From NCBI RefSeq assembly GCF_027941835.1, contig NZ_CP116005.1, forward strand, positions 1,193,501-1,257,500: 64,000 nucleotides of DNA, read 5' to 3'. Shown one piece after another: positions 52,726 to 61,848 of this stretch. The notes beneath the pieces were generated by a model. It saw only the letters and a program-made list of their open reading frames with translations, was not told the DNA's origin and made no database searches. A program made the position numbers and the translations under genes. The DNA is from Sphingosinicella microcystinivorans. Lineage in GTDB: Bacteria; Pseudomonadota; Alphaproteobacteria; Sphingomonadales; Sphingomonadaceae. How positions within the stretch are numbered: the first letter of the stretch is position 1; the number at the start of each line of letters is the position of its first letter.

Positions 52726-53700
52726 ATGGCGTATCGAATGGCGTTTCAGAAAACCGGCGGGCCGGAGGTGATCACGCGGCAGGACTTTGCGCCCGCCCCG
52801 CCCGGCCCCGGCGAACTCGCGGTCCGCCATACCGCGATCGGGGTCAACTTCATCGACACCTATCACCGCAGCGGGCTCTATCCGGTGACGCTTCCCGCCG
52901 CGCCCGGCATCGAGGCCGCGGGCGTCGTCGAGGCGGTCGGCGAGGGCGTCGGCGGCTTCGCGCCCGGCGACCGTATCGGCTACTTCACCGGAAAGCCCGG
53001 TGCCTATGCCACGCACCGCAACATCCCGGCCGCGCAGGCGCTGAAGCTTCCGGACGGCCTTGCCGATGACGCGGCGGCGGCGGTGATGCTGAAGGCGGCG
53101 ACCACCGAGTATCTCGTCGAGCGCTGCGCGCGCCTGAAGGCGGGGGACACCGCGCTCGTCCACGCCGCGGCAGGCGGTGTCGGGCTGCTGCTGGTGCAGT
53201 GGCTGAAGGCGATCGGCGTCCGCGTCGCCGCGACGGCCGGATCGGCCGACAAGCAGGCGCTTGCCAAGTCGGCGGGCGCGGACATCGCCTGCGGCTATGC
53301 CGAGGCGGCCGAGGCGGCGCGCGAGATAACGGGCGGCGCCGGCGTCGACGCGGTGTTCGACGGCGTCGGCAAGGCGACGTGGGACGTGTCGCTGGCGGCG
53401 CTCCGCACGCGCGGGCTCCTCGCCAGCTTCGGCAACGCCTCCGGGCCGGTGACGGGCGTCGACCTCGGCATCCTCGCCGCCAGGGGCTCGCTGTTCGTCA
53501 CGCGGCCCACGGTCGTGCATTACTATGGAACGCCGGAGGAATTCCGCGCCGGTTCGGAGCGCTTCCTCGGGATGCTCGCATCGGGCAGGCTGAAAGCCGA
53601 CATCCACCAGCGCCGTGCGCTCGCGGATGCCGCCCAGGTGCACCGCGACCTCGAGGCGCGCAGGACCACGGGCGCGACGATCATGCTTCCGGAGGCGTGA
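52726..53700 (+). CDS. NADPH:quinone oxidoreductase (zeta-crystallin type)
   Basis: A 324-residue medium-chain reductase without zinc ligands. The GVNFIDTYHRSGLYP motif, AAPGIEAAGVVEAVGEGV, and the NADPH loop AAAGGVGLLLVQWLKAIG are the QorA signature. ATG at 52726 follows AAGGAG. It reduces quinones or enones to limit redox cycling. Its last 20 bases overlap the convergent Rnk-like gene. Confidence 0.93.
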   Translation: MAYRMAFQKTGGPEVITRQDFAPAPPGPGELAVRHTAIGVNFIDTYHRSGLYPVTLPAAPGIEAAGVVEAVGEGVGGFAPGDRIGYFTGKPGAYATHRNIPAAQALKLPDGLADDAAAAVMLKAATTEYLVERCARLKAGDTALVHAAAGGVGLLLVQWLKAIGVRVAATAGSADKQALAKSAGADIACGYAEAAEAAREITGGAGVDAVFDGVGKATWDVSLAALRTRGLLASFGNASGPVTGVDLGILAARGSLFVTRPTVVHYYGTPEEFRAGSERFLGMLASGRLKADIHQRRALADAAQVHRDLEARRTTGATIMLPEA

Positions 53701-54079
53701 CCTTCTCGATCCTGAGCACGCGTTCCGTGCCGCTCCGGTCCGGCCAGCGGATCGTCTGCCCTTCGCCGAGCCCGATGAGCCCGGCGCCGACCAGCGAGAG
53801 GATCGAGAGCCTGCCCGCGGCGACATCCGCATCCGGCGGATAGACGAGCTCCACCGTGCGGCGCGCGCCGCTGCCCTCGTCGACGAAATCGACGCGCGCG
53901 CCCATGCGCACGATTCCCTCCGGAAAGGCCTCGCGGCTGTGCACGGTGGCCCGCTCGATCTCGGTCAGGAGCAGCTCCGCGACCTCGGGAAGGCGCGCTT
54001 CGGCGGCGAGGGCGAGGTCTCCGAGCCTTTCGGCCTCGGAATCAATGAGATGAATCGGCGGACGCGCGGCGTCGGTCAT
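53681..54079 (-). CDS. GreA/GreB C-terminal-domain protein, Rnk-like
   Basis: A 132-residue protein: a short helical N-terminus (about 1-45) and a FKBP-like C-terminal domain of the GreA/GreB type, with VRMGARVDFVDEGSGARRTVELVYPPDAD and LSLVGAGLIGLGEGQTIRW. Rnk proteins bind RNA polymerase near the secondary channel without cleavage activity. The acidic tip expected of Gre factors is absent because the coiled-coil is too short. Confidence 0.85.
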   Translation of the reverse strand: MTDAARPPIHLIDSEAERLGDLALAAEARLPEVAELLLTEIERATVHSREAFPEGIVRMGARVDFVDEGSGARRTVELVYPPDADVAAGRLSILSLVGAGLIGLGEGQTIRWPDRSGTERVLRIEKVTPPEA

Positions 54080-54256
54080 GGAACGGATCTTTCTGACGGC
54101 ATTGGGGGAAAACGGCTGAACCCGCCCCGAACCCGTCGGGGCACGCCGTCAGGGTCCGGGGCTAGATGCCCGCCAGAAGCTGGCCTCCGCGACAGAGGCG
54201 GCGTGAGAGGCTGCGCGTATCCATGATCCGGATGCTGTCCGCACTGCCGTGCCGTG
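54080..54256. other. Gap between rnk-like gene and terC
   Basis: 177 bases with a small GC-rich hairpin (CCCCGA/TCGGGG at about 54126-54142) and no T-run or gene. It is the 3' trailer of terC and 5' region of the rnk-like gene. Confidence 0.4.
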
Positions 54257-55009
54257 TCAACCGCCGAACACGCCGAGCGTCATCACGCCCACCGCGGGAT
54301 CGACGATGCCCTCGTAGATCATCTTGAACGCGACATAGATGATGACGAGAAGACCGATGTAGGCGATCCAGCGGAAACGCTCGATGTACTTGGCGATGAT
54401 GTTCGCCGCGACGCCCATCAGCGCCACGGAGAGGATGAGGCCGACGATCAGGATGCCCGGGTGGTCGCGCGCCGCGCCGGCGACCGCGAGCACGTTGTCG
54501 AGGCTCATCGAAACATCGGCGACCGCGACGGCCCAGGCCGCGCCGACGAAGCTCTTCGCCGGGCGGATGCCGGAATCCTCGTCGCCGGCGATCTCGGGCG
54601 AGCCCGGGGACTGGCCCTCGGCGCTTGCCGGATGAAGCTCGCGGTACATCTTCCACGACACCCAGAGCAGGAGGAGCCCGCCCGCGAGGATGAGGCCGAC
54701 GATCTGCATGAGCTGGGTGACGACGAGCGCGAAGGCGATGCGCAGCACGAGCGCGGCAAGCACGCCGATCGCGATCACCTTGCGGCGCTGGTCGGGCGGC
54801 AGGCCCGCCGCGAGCGCGCCGACGACGATGGCGTTGTCGCCGGCGAGAACGATGTCGATCAGCAGCACCTGCGTGAACGCGGCAAGCGCTGCGGGCGACC
54901 CGATGTTCGAGAAGTCGTTGACGATGGCGGCCCAGATGTCGGCGGGGCCTCCGAAGCTCGTCGCCGCGCTTGCGGCGCCTGCCGCGGAGAGGAGAAGGCT
55001 GATGTCCAT
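54257..55009 (-). CDS. TerC family membrane protein
   Basis: A 250-residue protein with seven or more hydrophobic segments and two copies of the TerC acid motif: LLIDIVLAGDNAIVVGALAAG and VAVADVSMSLDNVLAVAGAA. TerC proteins are proposed manganese exporters that help metalate exported enzymes. It lies 22 bases downstream of rho and is probably co-transcribed with it. Confidence 0.9.
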   Translation of the reverse strand: MDISLLLSAAGAASAATSFGGPADIWAAIVNDFSNIGSPAALAAFTQVLLIDIVLAGDNAIVVGALAAGLPPDQRRKVIAIGVLAALVLRIAFALVVTQLMQIVGLILAGGLLLLWVSWKMYRELHPASAEGQSPGSPEIAGDEDSGIRPAKSFVGAAWAVAVADVSMSLDNVLAVAGAARDHPGILIVGLILSVALMGVAANIIAKYIERFRWIAYIGLLVIIYVAFKMIYEGIVDPAVGVMTLGVFGG

Positions 55010-55031
55010 CGGCCGCTAACGCTCCTTCGGC

Positions 55032-56294
55032 TTACTGGTTCATCGCCGCGAAGAAATCGTCGTTGGTCTTGGAATCCTTCATCTTGTCGAGCAGGAATTC
55101 CATCGCGTCGACGGTGCCCATCTGCATGAGGATGCGGCGCAGCACCCACATCTTCGAGAGCTTGTCCTTTTCGACGAGCAGCTCCTCCTTGCGAGTGCCC
55201 GACTTGCCGACGTCGATCGACGGGAAGATGCGCTTGTCGGCGACCTTGCGGTCGAGCACGATCTCGGAGTTGCCGGTGCCCTTGAACTCCTCGAAGATCA
55301 CCTCGTCCATGCGGCTGCCGGTGTCGATGAGCGCGGTGGCGATGATCGAGAGCGAGCCGCCCTCCTCGATGTTGCGCGCGGCGCCGAAGAAGCGCTTCGG
55401 CCGCTGGAGCGCGTTCGCGTCGACGCCGCCCGTGAGCACCTTGCCCGACGACGGCACGACGGTGTTGTAGGCGCGCCCGAGACGCGTGATCGAGTCGAGC
55501 AGGATCACCACGTCCTTCTTGTGCTCGACGAGGCGTTTCGCCTTTTCGATAACCATTTCAGCGACTTGCACGTGACGCGTCGCGGGCTCGTCGAAGGTCG
55601 AGGAGACGACCTCGCCCTTCACGCTGCGCTGCATGTCGGTGACTTCCTCGGGCCGCTCGTCGATCAGCAGCACGATCAGGAACACCTCGGGATGATTGTC
55701 GGTGATCGCCTTGGCGATGTTCTGGAGCAGAACCGTCTTGCCGGTGCGGGGCGGCGCGACGATCAGCGCGCGCTGGCCCTTGCCCTGCGGCGCGATGATG
55801 TCGATGACGCGCGCCGACTTGTCCTTCAGCGTCGGGTCGAGCGTGTCGAGCCGCAGCTTCTCGTCGGGATAGAGCGGCGTCAGGTTGTCGAAATTGACCC
55901 GGTGGCGGACCTGCTCGGGATCGTCGAAGTTGATGAGCGAGAGCTTGGTGAGCGCGAAATAGCGCTCGCCGTCCTTCGGGCCGCGGATCTCGCCCTCGAC
56001 GGTGTCGCCGGTGCGAAGCCCGAACTTGCGGACCTGGTTGGGCGACACGTAGATGTCGTCCGGCCCGGCGAGATAGTTCGCTTCCGGAGAGCGCAGGAAG
56101 CCGAAGCCGTCGGGCAGCACCTCGATGGTGCCGCCGCCCATGATCTGCTCGTCGTTGTCGGCGAGGGCTTTCAGGATCGAGAACAGCAGGTCCTGCTTGC
56201 GCATGGTGGACGCGCCTTCGACGCCGAGTTCTTCGGCCATGGCGACGAGGTCGGCGGGGGTTTTCTTCTTGAGGTCTTTGAGGTGCATGACCAT
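55032..56294 (-). CDS. rho: Transcription termination factor Rho
   Basis: A 420-residue helicase: Rho N domain ([21 protein letters not shown]), RNA-binding cold-shock-like domain ([25 protein letters not shown]), Walker A in [17 protein letters not shown], Walker B ([18 protein letters not shown]) and the Q and R loops ([20 protein letters not shown]). Two ATGs two codons apart are possible; GAAGG fits 56294 better. It belongs to a heme-linked cluster (hemE-hemJ-rho-terC), a common sphingomonad order. Confidence 0.96.
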   Translation of the reverse strand: MVMHLKDLKKKTPADLVAMAEELGVEGASTMRKQDLLFSILKALADNDEQIMGGGTIEVLPDGFGFLRSPEANYLAGPDDIYVSPNQVRKFGLRTGDTVEGEIRGPKDGERYFALTKLSLINFDDPEQVRHRVNFDNLTPLYPDEKLRLDTLDPTLKDKSARVIDIIAPQGKGQRALIVAPPRTGKTVLLQNIAKAITDNHPEVFLIVLLIDERPEEVTDMQRSVKGEVVSSTFDEPATRHVQVAEMVIEKAKRLVEHKKDVVILLDSITRLGRAYNTVVPSSGKVLTGGVDANALQRPKRFFGAARNIEEGGSLSIIATALIDTGSRMDEVIFEEFKGTGNSEIVLDRKVADKRIFPSIDVGKSGTRKEELLVEKDKLSKMWVLRRILMQMGTVDAMEFLLDKMKDSKTNDDFFAAMNQ

Positions 56295-56434
56295 CGGGCG
56301 GAGCCTTCGGTGAATCGTGTGAGTATCGGCGCGAGGGAGAGACGTGGGGAAATCGAAACAATGCCCTGCGCGGGCGCCTCAGGACGAGGACTTGACCCTC
56401 GACTTAGGAAGCGTCCTTCCGGAAGTCAAGCGGA

Positions 56435-56887
56435 TCAGAACGGCCGCACGACCGCGAGCAGCACGACGACGATGACGACGAGGCTCGGGAGTTCGTTCAG
56501 CATACGCAGGCCGCGCTCGCTCACCGGGCGCTCGCCGCGCGCCATCTTCTTCGAAACGCCGACGAGCCAGCCGTGGAAGCCCGAGAACAGGAACACGACC
56601 GCGAGCTTCACCCACAGCCAGAGGTTGCCCGCAAAGCCGATGTTGAAGGCAAGCGCGAGGCCGAGCGCCCACACCATCACCATCGCCGGGCCGACGATGA
56701 TCTTCCTGAGCCGCTCGATGCGCGTGTTCCACAGCGCTTCCTCGGATGAACCCGGCGTAGTCGGATGCTGATAGACGAGATAGCGCGGCAGCATGAACAT
56801 GCCCGCCATCCAGAAGATCACGAAGACGACGTGGAAGGCCCGCACCCAGAGGTGGGCGCCGCCGAGCCAGCCGACCCAGCTTTCCAT
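56435..56887 (-). CDS. hemJ: Protoporphyrinogen oxidase HemJ
   Basis: A 150-residue four-helix membrane protein. The catalytic-site histidines lie in LWVRAFHVVFVIFWMAGMFMLPRYLVYQH, typical of HemJ, and FLFSGFHGWLVGVSKKMARGE is the conserved third region. It oxidises protoporphyrinogen IX in heme synthesis. Its ATG abuts the hemE stop codon, so it is coupled to the uroporphyrinogen decarboxylase gene. Confidence 0.9.
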   Translation of the reverse strand: MESWVGWLGGAHLWVRAFHVVFVIFWMAGMFMLPRYLVYQHPTTPGSSEEALWNTRIERLRKIIVGPAMVMVWALGLALAFNIGFAGNLWLWVKLAVVFLFSGFHGWLVGVSKKMARGERPVSERGLRMLNELPSLVVIVVVLLAVVRPF

Positions 56888-57913
56888 CTAGAGCGGGCTC
56901 CTAATCGCGGCGAGCGCGGCCTCGACGTGCGCGATCGGCGTTTCCTTGTCGATGCCGTGGCCGAGGTTGAAGACGTGCGGCCGCCGGCCGAGGGCGCGGC
57001 GGATGCGCCGGACGGCCCCGGCAAGCGCATCGCCGCCCGCGAGCAGCAGCAGCGGATCGAGATTGCCCTGCACCGGCAGGCCTTCCGGCAGCGCCTCGTC
57101 CGCCCACGCCGGATCGACGGTCTCATCGAGCCCGACCGCATCGACGCGGGTCTCGCGCGCGTAGCGGGCGAGGTTGCCGCCCGCGCCCTTCGGGAAGCCG
57201 ATGACCGGCACGCCCGGGCAGCGCGCCTTCAGCCGCTCCACGATCGCGCGTGTCGGGGCGATCACCCAGCGGTCGAATTCGTCCGGCGCGAGGCTGCCCG
57301 CCCAGCTATCGAAAAGCTGCACGGCATGGACGCCCGCCGCGACCTGCCCGGCGAGGTAATCGACGGTCACGCCCGCGACCGCATCAATGAGCGCGGCGAA
57401 GCGCGCGGGCTCGCGATAGGCCATCAGCCGCGCCGCGGCCTGATCGCGGCTGCCCTCGCCCGCGACCATGTAGGTCGCGACCGTCCACGGCGCGCCCGCG
57501 AAGCCGAGGAAGGCGGTTTCGCCCGGCAGCGCCGCCGCGACCTTGCGGACGGTCCCGTAAACGGCAGCCAGATGCTGCGGCGCCGCGTGCAGGTCCTCGA
57601 GCCGGGCTTCCACGAGCGGCGGCGCAAGCTGCGGCCCCTCGCCCGGCGTGAAGGTCAGCGTCTGGCCCATCGCGTGCGGCACGATCAATATGTCCGAGAA
57701 CAGGATCGCGCCGTCGAAGCCGAAGCGCCGGATCGGTTGCAGCGTGATCTCCGCCGCGGCGTCGTTGTCGTAAACGAGTTCGAGAAACCCGCCCTTCTCG
57801 GCACGCAGCGCGCGATACTCCGGGAGATAACGCCCCGCCTGCCGCATGAACCACACCGGCGGCACGGCTTGCCGTTCTCCGTTCAGCACTGCGAGCAAGG
57901 ACCGGGCCCCCAT
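56888..57913 (-). CDS. hemE: Uroporphyrinogen decarboxylase
   Basis: A 341-residue enzyme that decarboxylates uroporphyrinogen III. PPVWFMRQAGRYLPEYRALRAEKGGFLEL is the N-terminal signature with the substrate arginines, FDGAILFSDILIVPHAMGQTL holds the catalytic aspartate region, and FLGFAGAPWTVATYMVAGEGS and VQLFDSWAGSLAP follow. The gene is the left neighbour of the putative origin, as in Caulobacter. Confidence 0.96.
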   Translation of the reverse strand: MGARSLLAVLNGERQAVPPVWFMRQAGRYLPEYRALRAEKGGFLELVYDNDAAAEITLQPIRRFGFDGAILFSDILIVPHAMGQTLTFTPGEGPQLAPPLVEARLEDLHAAPQHLAAVYGTVRKVAAALPGETAFLGFAGAPWTVATYMVAGEGSRDQAAARLMAYREPARFAALIDAVAGVTVDYLAGQVAAGVHAVQLFDSWAGSLAPDEFDRWVIAPTRAIVERLKARCPGVPVIGFPKGAGGNLARYARETRVDAVGLDETVDPAWADEALPEGLPVQGNLDPLLLLAGGDALAGAVRRIRRALGRRPHVFNLGHGIDKETPIAHVEAALAAIRSPL

Positions 57914-58216
57914 ATCTCTCCCTTAATATATAGATAAATGGATTTGGATGATTGTTGGGCTGGGGATAACGGGGTTTCCCGTGAAGTCCACAGGCAAGCA
58001 TGACGCAGGCGTGGGGCGCGGCCTGCCGGTTTGCGGCGCGCGGCGCGACTTATCCACCGGATTCACAAGACGATGCGGGAACTGTCCACCTGGGGATGAT
58101 CTGCTTATGGCGACCCGCGGAAGGATGCGCGACCGCCCGCTTGCCCGTTATCCCGCGAGTCCTTAAGCGAGTCGTCCGGGGGCTTATCCACAACCGCGCC
58201 GGGAAGGAGGCGACAC
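57914..58216. other. oriC: Putative chromosomal replication origin (oriC)
   Basis: 303 non-coding bases between hemE and ppsR, the same setting as the Caulobacter origin. It has an AT-rich stretch (57919-57955), a perfect DnaA box TTATCCACA at 58184-58192, near-boxes TTATCCACC (58050-58058) and, on the other strand, TTATCCCCA (57961-57969), and further TCCACA/TCCACC words at 57987 and 58085. A TTAA-n7-ATAA element (57923-57937) resembles the CtrA site TTAA-n7-TTAA. The parS cluster is 8-10 kb away. Confidence 0.72.
58184..58192 (+). promoter_or_regulatory. DnaA box, perfect consensus
   Basis: TTATCCACA, 24 bases before the ppsR start at the right end of the origin region. Confidence 0.75.
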
Positions 58217-59047
58217 ATGCGGCTGCACTTGCATCTCGTCTCCGATTCGACCGGCGAAACGCTTGAATCGGTTGCGAAAGCCGGACTCGCGCAGTTCGAG
58301 GACGTCGAGACGATCAAGCATTTCTGGCCGCTCGTCCGATCGAAGGGCCACCTCGACCGCGTGCTGATGGACATCGCCAAGCGCCCCGGCCTCGTGCTGT
58401 TCACGCTGGTGAGCGGCGAGATGCGGACCCACCTCGAGGCGCGCTGCCGTGCGATGGGGCTGCCGGCGGTCGGCGTGCTCGATCCCGTGATCGAGGGCCT
58501 GCAAACCGTGCTCGGCCAGCGCGCCGCCGCCCGGCCAGGCCGCCAGCACCAGATGGACGAGGCCTATTTCCGCCGCGTTGCCGCCATCGACTACACGATG
58601 AACCACGACGACGGGCAGGGCGCCGACAACTGGGAGGAAGCCGACATCCTGCTGATCGGCGTCTCGCGCACCTCGAAGACGCCGACCTCGATCTACCTCG
58701 CCAACCGGGGCTTCAAAACCGCGAACCTGCCGCTGGTGCCGACGAGCCGCCCGCCCGAGCAGCTCTTCCGCCTGTCGAAGCCGATGGTCGTCGGGCTCAC
58801 CACCAATCCCGACCGGCTCGTGCAGGTGCGCCGCAACCGCCTGCTCAGCCTCGCGCAGGCGCCGGAGACCGCCTATGTCGACATGGACGTGGTGACGAAG
58901 GAGGTCGCGGCGGCGCGGCGGCTCTGCGCCGACAACAACTGGCCGGTGATCGACGTGTCGCGCCGCTCGATCGAGGAGACGGCGGCGGCGATCATCAACC
59001 TCTACAACGAGCGCGCCGAGACGCACGCCAACGGTTCGGCGGCATGA
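58217..59047 (+). CDS. Pyruvate,phosphate dikinase / PEP synthase regulatory kinase-phosphatase
   Basis: A 276-residue DUF299 enzyme that phosphorylates and dephosphorylates PPDK or PEP synthase on threonine. RLHLHLVSDSTGETLESVAKA begins the protein and the nucleotide loop is DILLIGVSRTSKTPTSIYLANRG; PLVP and GLTTNPDRLVQVRRNRLL follow. Right neighbour of the putative oriC. The next gene overlaps by four bases (ATGA). Confidence 0.93.
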   Translation: MRLHLHLVSDSTGETLESVAKAGLAQFEDVETIKHFWPLVRSKGHLDRVLMDIAKRPGLVLFTLVSGEMRTHLEARCRAMGLPAVGVLDPVIEGLQTVLGQRAAARPGRQHQMDEAYFRRVAAIDYTMNHDDGQGADNWEEADILLIGVSRTSKTPTSIYLANRGFKTANLPLVPTSRPPEQLFRLSKPMVVGLTTNPDRLVQVRRNRLLSLAQAPETAYVDMDVVTKEVAAARRLCADNNWPVIDVSRRSIEETAAAIINLYNERAETHANGSAA

Positions 59048-59643
59048 CGTCACTCGTTCTTGCGTCGACGAGCGCCTCGCGGCAGGCGATGCTGACCGCG
59101 GCGGCAGTGCCCTTCGAGGCCTTGCCGCCGATGGTCGACGAGGCCGAGCTGAAGCGCGGGCTCGCCGCCGAAGGCGCGGACGCGCGGCGGATCGCGGACG
59201 CGCTCGCCGAGGCGAAGGCGGTGAAGGTGTCGCGGAGGCTGCCGGGCGCGCTAGTGCTCGGCAGCGACTCCGTGGTGGCGCTCGACGACGGCACGCTGAT
59301 CGACAAGGCGCCCGACCGGCAAACGCTCGCCGCCCAGCTCCGGATGCTGCGCGGCCGCGCGCACCGGCTGGTGTCGGCCGCGGTGATCGCGGAGAACGGA
59401 ACGGCCGTCTGGCGTTTCGTCGGTGTCGCGAGGCTCACCATGCGCGACTTTTCGGATGCGTTCCTCGACGCCTATCTCGACGCCTGCGGCGATGTGCTGC
59501 TCGGCTCGGTCGGCGGCTATCATATCGAGGGGCGCGGCGCGCAGCTCTTCGCGCGCATCGACGGCGACCAGTTCACGATCCGCGGCCTGCCGCTTCTGGC
59601 CGTGCTCGATTACCTGAGGACCCGCAGCGTGATGCCGACATGA
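59044..59643 (+). CDS. Maf-family nucleotide pyrophosphatase
   Basis: A 199-residue protein with LVLASTSASRQAMLTAA (substrate loop), LPPMVDEAELK and LVLGSDSVVALDDGTLIDKA, the Maf signatures. It hydrolyses modified nucleoside triphosphates to keep them out of nucleic acids. It overlaps both neighbours by four bases. Confidence 0.92.
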   Translation: MTSLVLASTSASRQAMLTAAAVPFEALPPMVDEAELKRGLAAEGADARRIADALAEAKAVKVSRRLPGALVLGSDSVVALDDGTLIDKAPDRQTLAAQLRMLRGRAHRLVSAAVIAENGTAVWRFVGVARLTMRDFSDAFLDAYLDACGDVLLGSVGGYHIEGRGAQLFARIDGDQFTIRGLPLLAVLDYLRTRSVMPT

Positions 59644-60452
59644 GCCTGCCCTACGCGGAGGTGATCGGGGATCCGATCAGCCATTCCAAGTCTCCCCTCA
59701 TCCACAAATTCTGGCTGGACCGGCTCGGCATCGCCGCCGACTACCGCCGCGCCCACGTGAAGGCGGAAGGCCTTGCCGCCTATATCGAAAGCCGCCGCAG
59801 CGATCCCGACTGGCGCGGCTGCAACGTCACGATTCCGCACAAGATCGCAGTGATGGACCATGTCGCCGACCCAGGCGGCGTCCGCGCGAGCATCGGCGCG
59901 ATGAACACGATCGCGCGCGGCGAGGACGGCGCGCTGTTCGGCACCAACACTGATGCGGGCGGCTTCTTCGCCCCGATTGCGGGGCTCGACCTCGAAGGCC
60001 GGCCGGTGGCCGTGGTGGGCGCGGGCGGCGCGGCACGCGCCGTTCTGTTCGCCCTGTCGAAGGCGAATGTCGGCCCGGTGACGGTGCTGAACCGCAGCCC
60101 GCTGAAGGCGATGGGCCTCCTCGCCGCGTTCGGCCTCGAGGGATCGGCGAAGCCGCTCGATGCGCCGCTTCCCGAGGCGGCGCTGCTGGTGAACGCGAGC
60201 GCGCTCGGCATGACCGGACAGCCGCCGCTCGACCTCGACCTCTCGCCGCTTGCCGAGGACGCCGTCGTCTACGACATCGTCTACAGCCCGCTCGAAACGG
60301 GCCTTTTGAAAGCGGCGGCGGCGCGCGGCCTCGAAACTGTCGATGGGCTCGAAATGCTGATCGGCCAGGCCGCGATCGCCTTCTCGCTGTTCTTCGGCAC
60401 CGCCCCGCCCGAAGGCTGCGAGGACGAACTGAAGGCGCTGCTCGCGCGATGA
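59640..60452 (+). CDS. aroE: Shikimate dehydrogenase
   Basis: A 270-residue NADP-dependent enzyme of aromatic amino-acid synthesis. [24 protein letters not shown] binds shikimate, [16 protein letters not shown] contains the catalytic lysine, and [17 protein letters not shown] is the NADP fold. [17 protein letters not shown] and [14 protein letters not shown] end the protein. It overlaps coaE by four bases. Confidence 0.96.
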   Translation: MSLPYAEVIGDPISHSKSPLIHKFWLDRLGIAADYRRAHVKAEGLAAYIESRRSDPDWRGCNVTIPHKIAVMDHVADPGGVRASIGAMNTIARGEDGALFGTNTDAGGFFAPIAGLDLEGRPVAVVGAGGAARAVLFALSKANVGPVTVLNRSPLKAMGLLAAFGLEGSAKPLDAPLPEAALLVNASALGMTGQPPLDLDLSPLAEDAVVYDIVYSPLETGLLKAAAARGLETVDGLEMLIGQAAIAFSLFFGTAPPEGCEDELKALLAR

Positions 60453-61186
60453 TCGTCCTCGGCCTCACCGGCTCGATCGGCATGGGCAAGTCGACCGTCG
60501 CGGCGATGCTGCGGCGCGCGGGCGTACCCGTGTTCGACGCCGATGCGGAGGTGCACCGGCTGCAAGGGCCCGGCGGCGCGGCGCTGGCGCCGATCGAGGC
60601 GGCGTTTCCGGGGACGACCGGGCCGAACGGCGTCGACCGCGCGAAGCTCGGCGCGGCGGTGTTCGGGAACGCCGAGGCGCGCCGCCGCCTCGAGGCGATC
60701 GTGCACCCGATGGTGCGGCAGGCGCAGCAGGCGTTCCTAGCGGCGGCGCGGCAAAACCGCGCGGCGATCGTCGCGCTCGACGTTCCGCTGCTCTTCGAGG
60801 GCGGCGGCCATGCCCATGTCGACGCCACCGTCGTCGTGTCCGCGCCCGCGCACGTGCAGCGCCGCCGCGTGCTCGCGCGGCCGGGGATGACGCACGAGAA
60901 GTTCCGCGCCATCCTCGCCACGCAGATGCGCGACCGGGAAAAGCGCCGCCGCGCCGATTTCGTGATCGACACGGGGCAGGGCCTGCGCGAGACGCGGGCC
61001 GAAATCCGTCATCTCGTCTCTTGTCTCCGGCGTCATGGAGTCCGATATTGCAAGACATGCGTGAGGTCATCTTCGACACCGAGACCACGGGTCTCGACCC
61101 GTCGGACGGGCATCGCATCTGCGAGATCGGCTGCGTCGAACTCGTCAACCGCATCGAGACGGGGCGCACGTTCCACGCGTACATAA
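60449..61186 (+). CDS. coaE: Dephospho-CoA kinase with abnormal C-terminal extension
   Basis: A 245-residue frame, longer than the usual ~200. The kinase core is complete: P-loop [47 protein letters not shown] and [11 protein letters not shown]. After [17 protein letters not shown], where the family normally stops, the frame runs about 130 bases into dnaQ and encodes an Arg/Ser/Thr-rich tail ([16 protein letters not shown]). Either the native stop has been lost or there is a frameshift near 61,030. It makes the last step of CoA synthesis. Confidence 0.9.
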   Translation: MIVLGLTGSIGMGKSTVAAMLRRAGVPVFDADAEVHRLQGPGGAALAPIEAAFPGTTGPNGVDRAKLGAAVFGNAEARRRLEAIVHPMVRQAQQAFLAAARQNRAAIVALDVPLLFEGGGHAHVDATVVVSAPAHVQRRRVLARPGMTHEKFRAILATQMRDREKRRRADFVIDTGQGLRETRAEIRHLVSCLRRHGVRYCKTCVRSSSTPRPRVSTRRTGIASARSAASNSSTASRRGARSTRT

Positions 61187-61743
61187 ACCCGTGCCGCCCG
61201 ATGCCCGCCGAGGCCGAGACGGTGCACGGGCTTTCCGACGCGTTCCTTGCCGACAAGCCGACGTTCGCGGCGATCGCGGCCGAGTTCGTGGCCTTCGTGG
61301 GCGACGCGCGGCTCATCGCGCACAACGCCGAGTTCGACCGCCGCTTCGTGAACTGGGAGCTCCGCAACACGGGGCACGACCAGATCCCGATCGAGCGCGT
61401 GGGCGACACGCTCGTCATGGCGCGCAAGAAATTCCCCGGCGCCAAGCATTCGCTCGACGCGCTGTGCACCCGGTTCAGCATAGATCTCACCGCGCGCGAC
61501 AAGCACGGCGCGCTGCTCGACGCGCAGCTTCTGGCGCGCGTTTACGTGGAGCTGATGGGCGGCCGGCAGATCGGCCTGTCGCTCGGCCAGGCGTCGGCGC
61601 GCGAGGAAACGGTTGCGGTCCGCGTCGAACGCCGCTACGTGGCGCCCCGCCCGCACGCCGCGACGCCTGAGGAGTTGGCGCGGCACGCTGCCTTCCTCAA
61701 GCTCTTGAAGACTCCGCTCTGGGAGCAGACGGGCACGGATTGA
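61057..61743 (+). CDS. dnaQ: DNA polymerase III epsilon subunit (3'-5' exonuclease)
   Basis: A 228-residue DEDDh exonuclease from ATG 61057. The first motif is [12 protein letters not shown], the second [17 protein letters not shown], and the third [17 protein letters not shown] with histidine and aspartate. It proofreads during replication. The start codon is inside the extended coaE frame. A C-terminal linker follows for polymerase alpha binding ([15 protein letters not shown]). Confidence 0.95.
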   Translation: MREVIFDTETTGLDPSDGHRICEIGCVELVNRIETGRTFHAYINPCRPMPAEAETVHGLSDAFLADKPTFAAIAAEFVAFVGDARLIAHNAEFDRRFVNWELRNTGHDQIPIERVGDTLVMARKKFPGAKHSLDALCTRFSIDLTARDKHGALLDAQLLARVYVELMGGRQIGLSLGQASAREETVAVRVERRYVAPRPHAATPEELARHAAFLKLLKTPLWEQTGTD

Positions 61744-61848
61744 GTCCTGTTGGGGTCGGATGCGCGCCTGCGCGCGCGTCCGGTGACGAGTTTTACCGCC
61801 ATCGCCCGGCATCCGGCGGGCGAGGCCAAGAAGAAAGGATGGGCCGAG

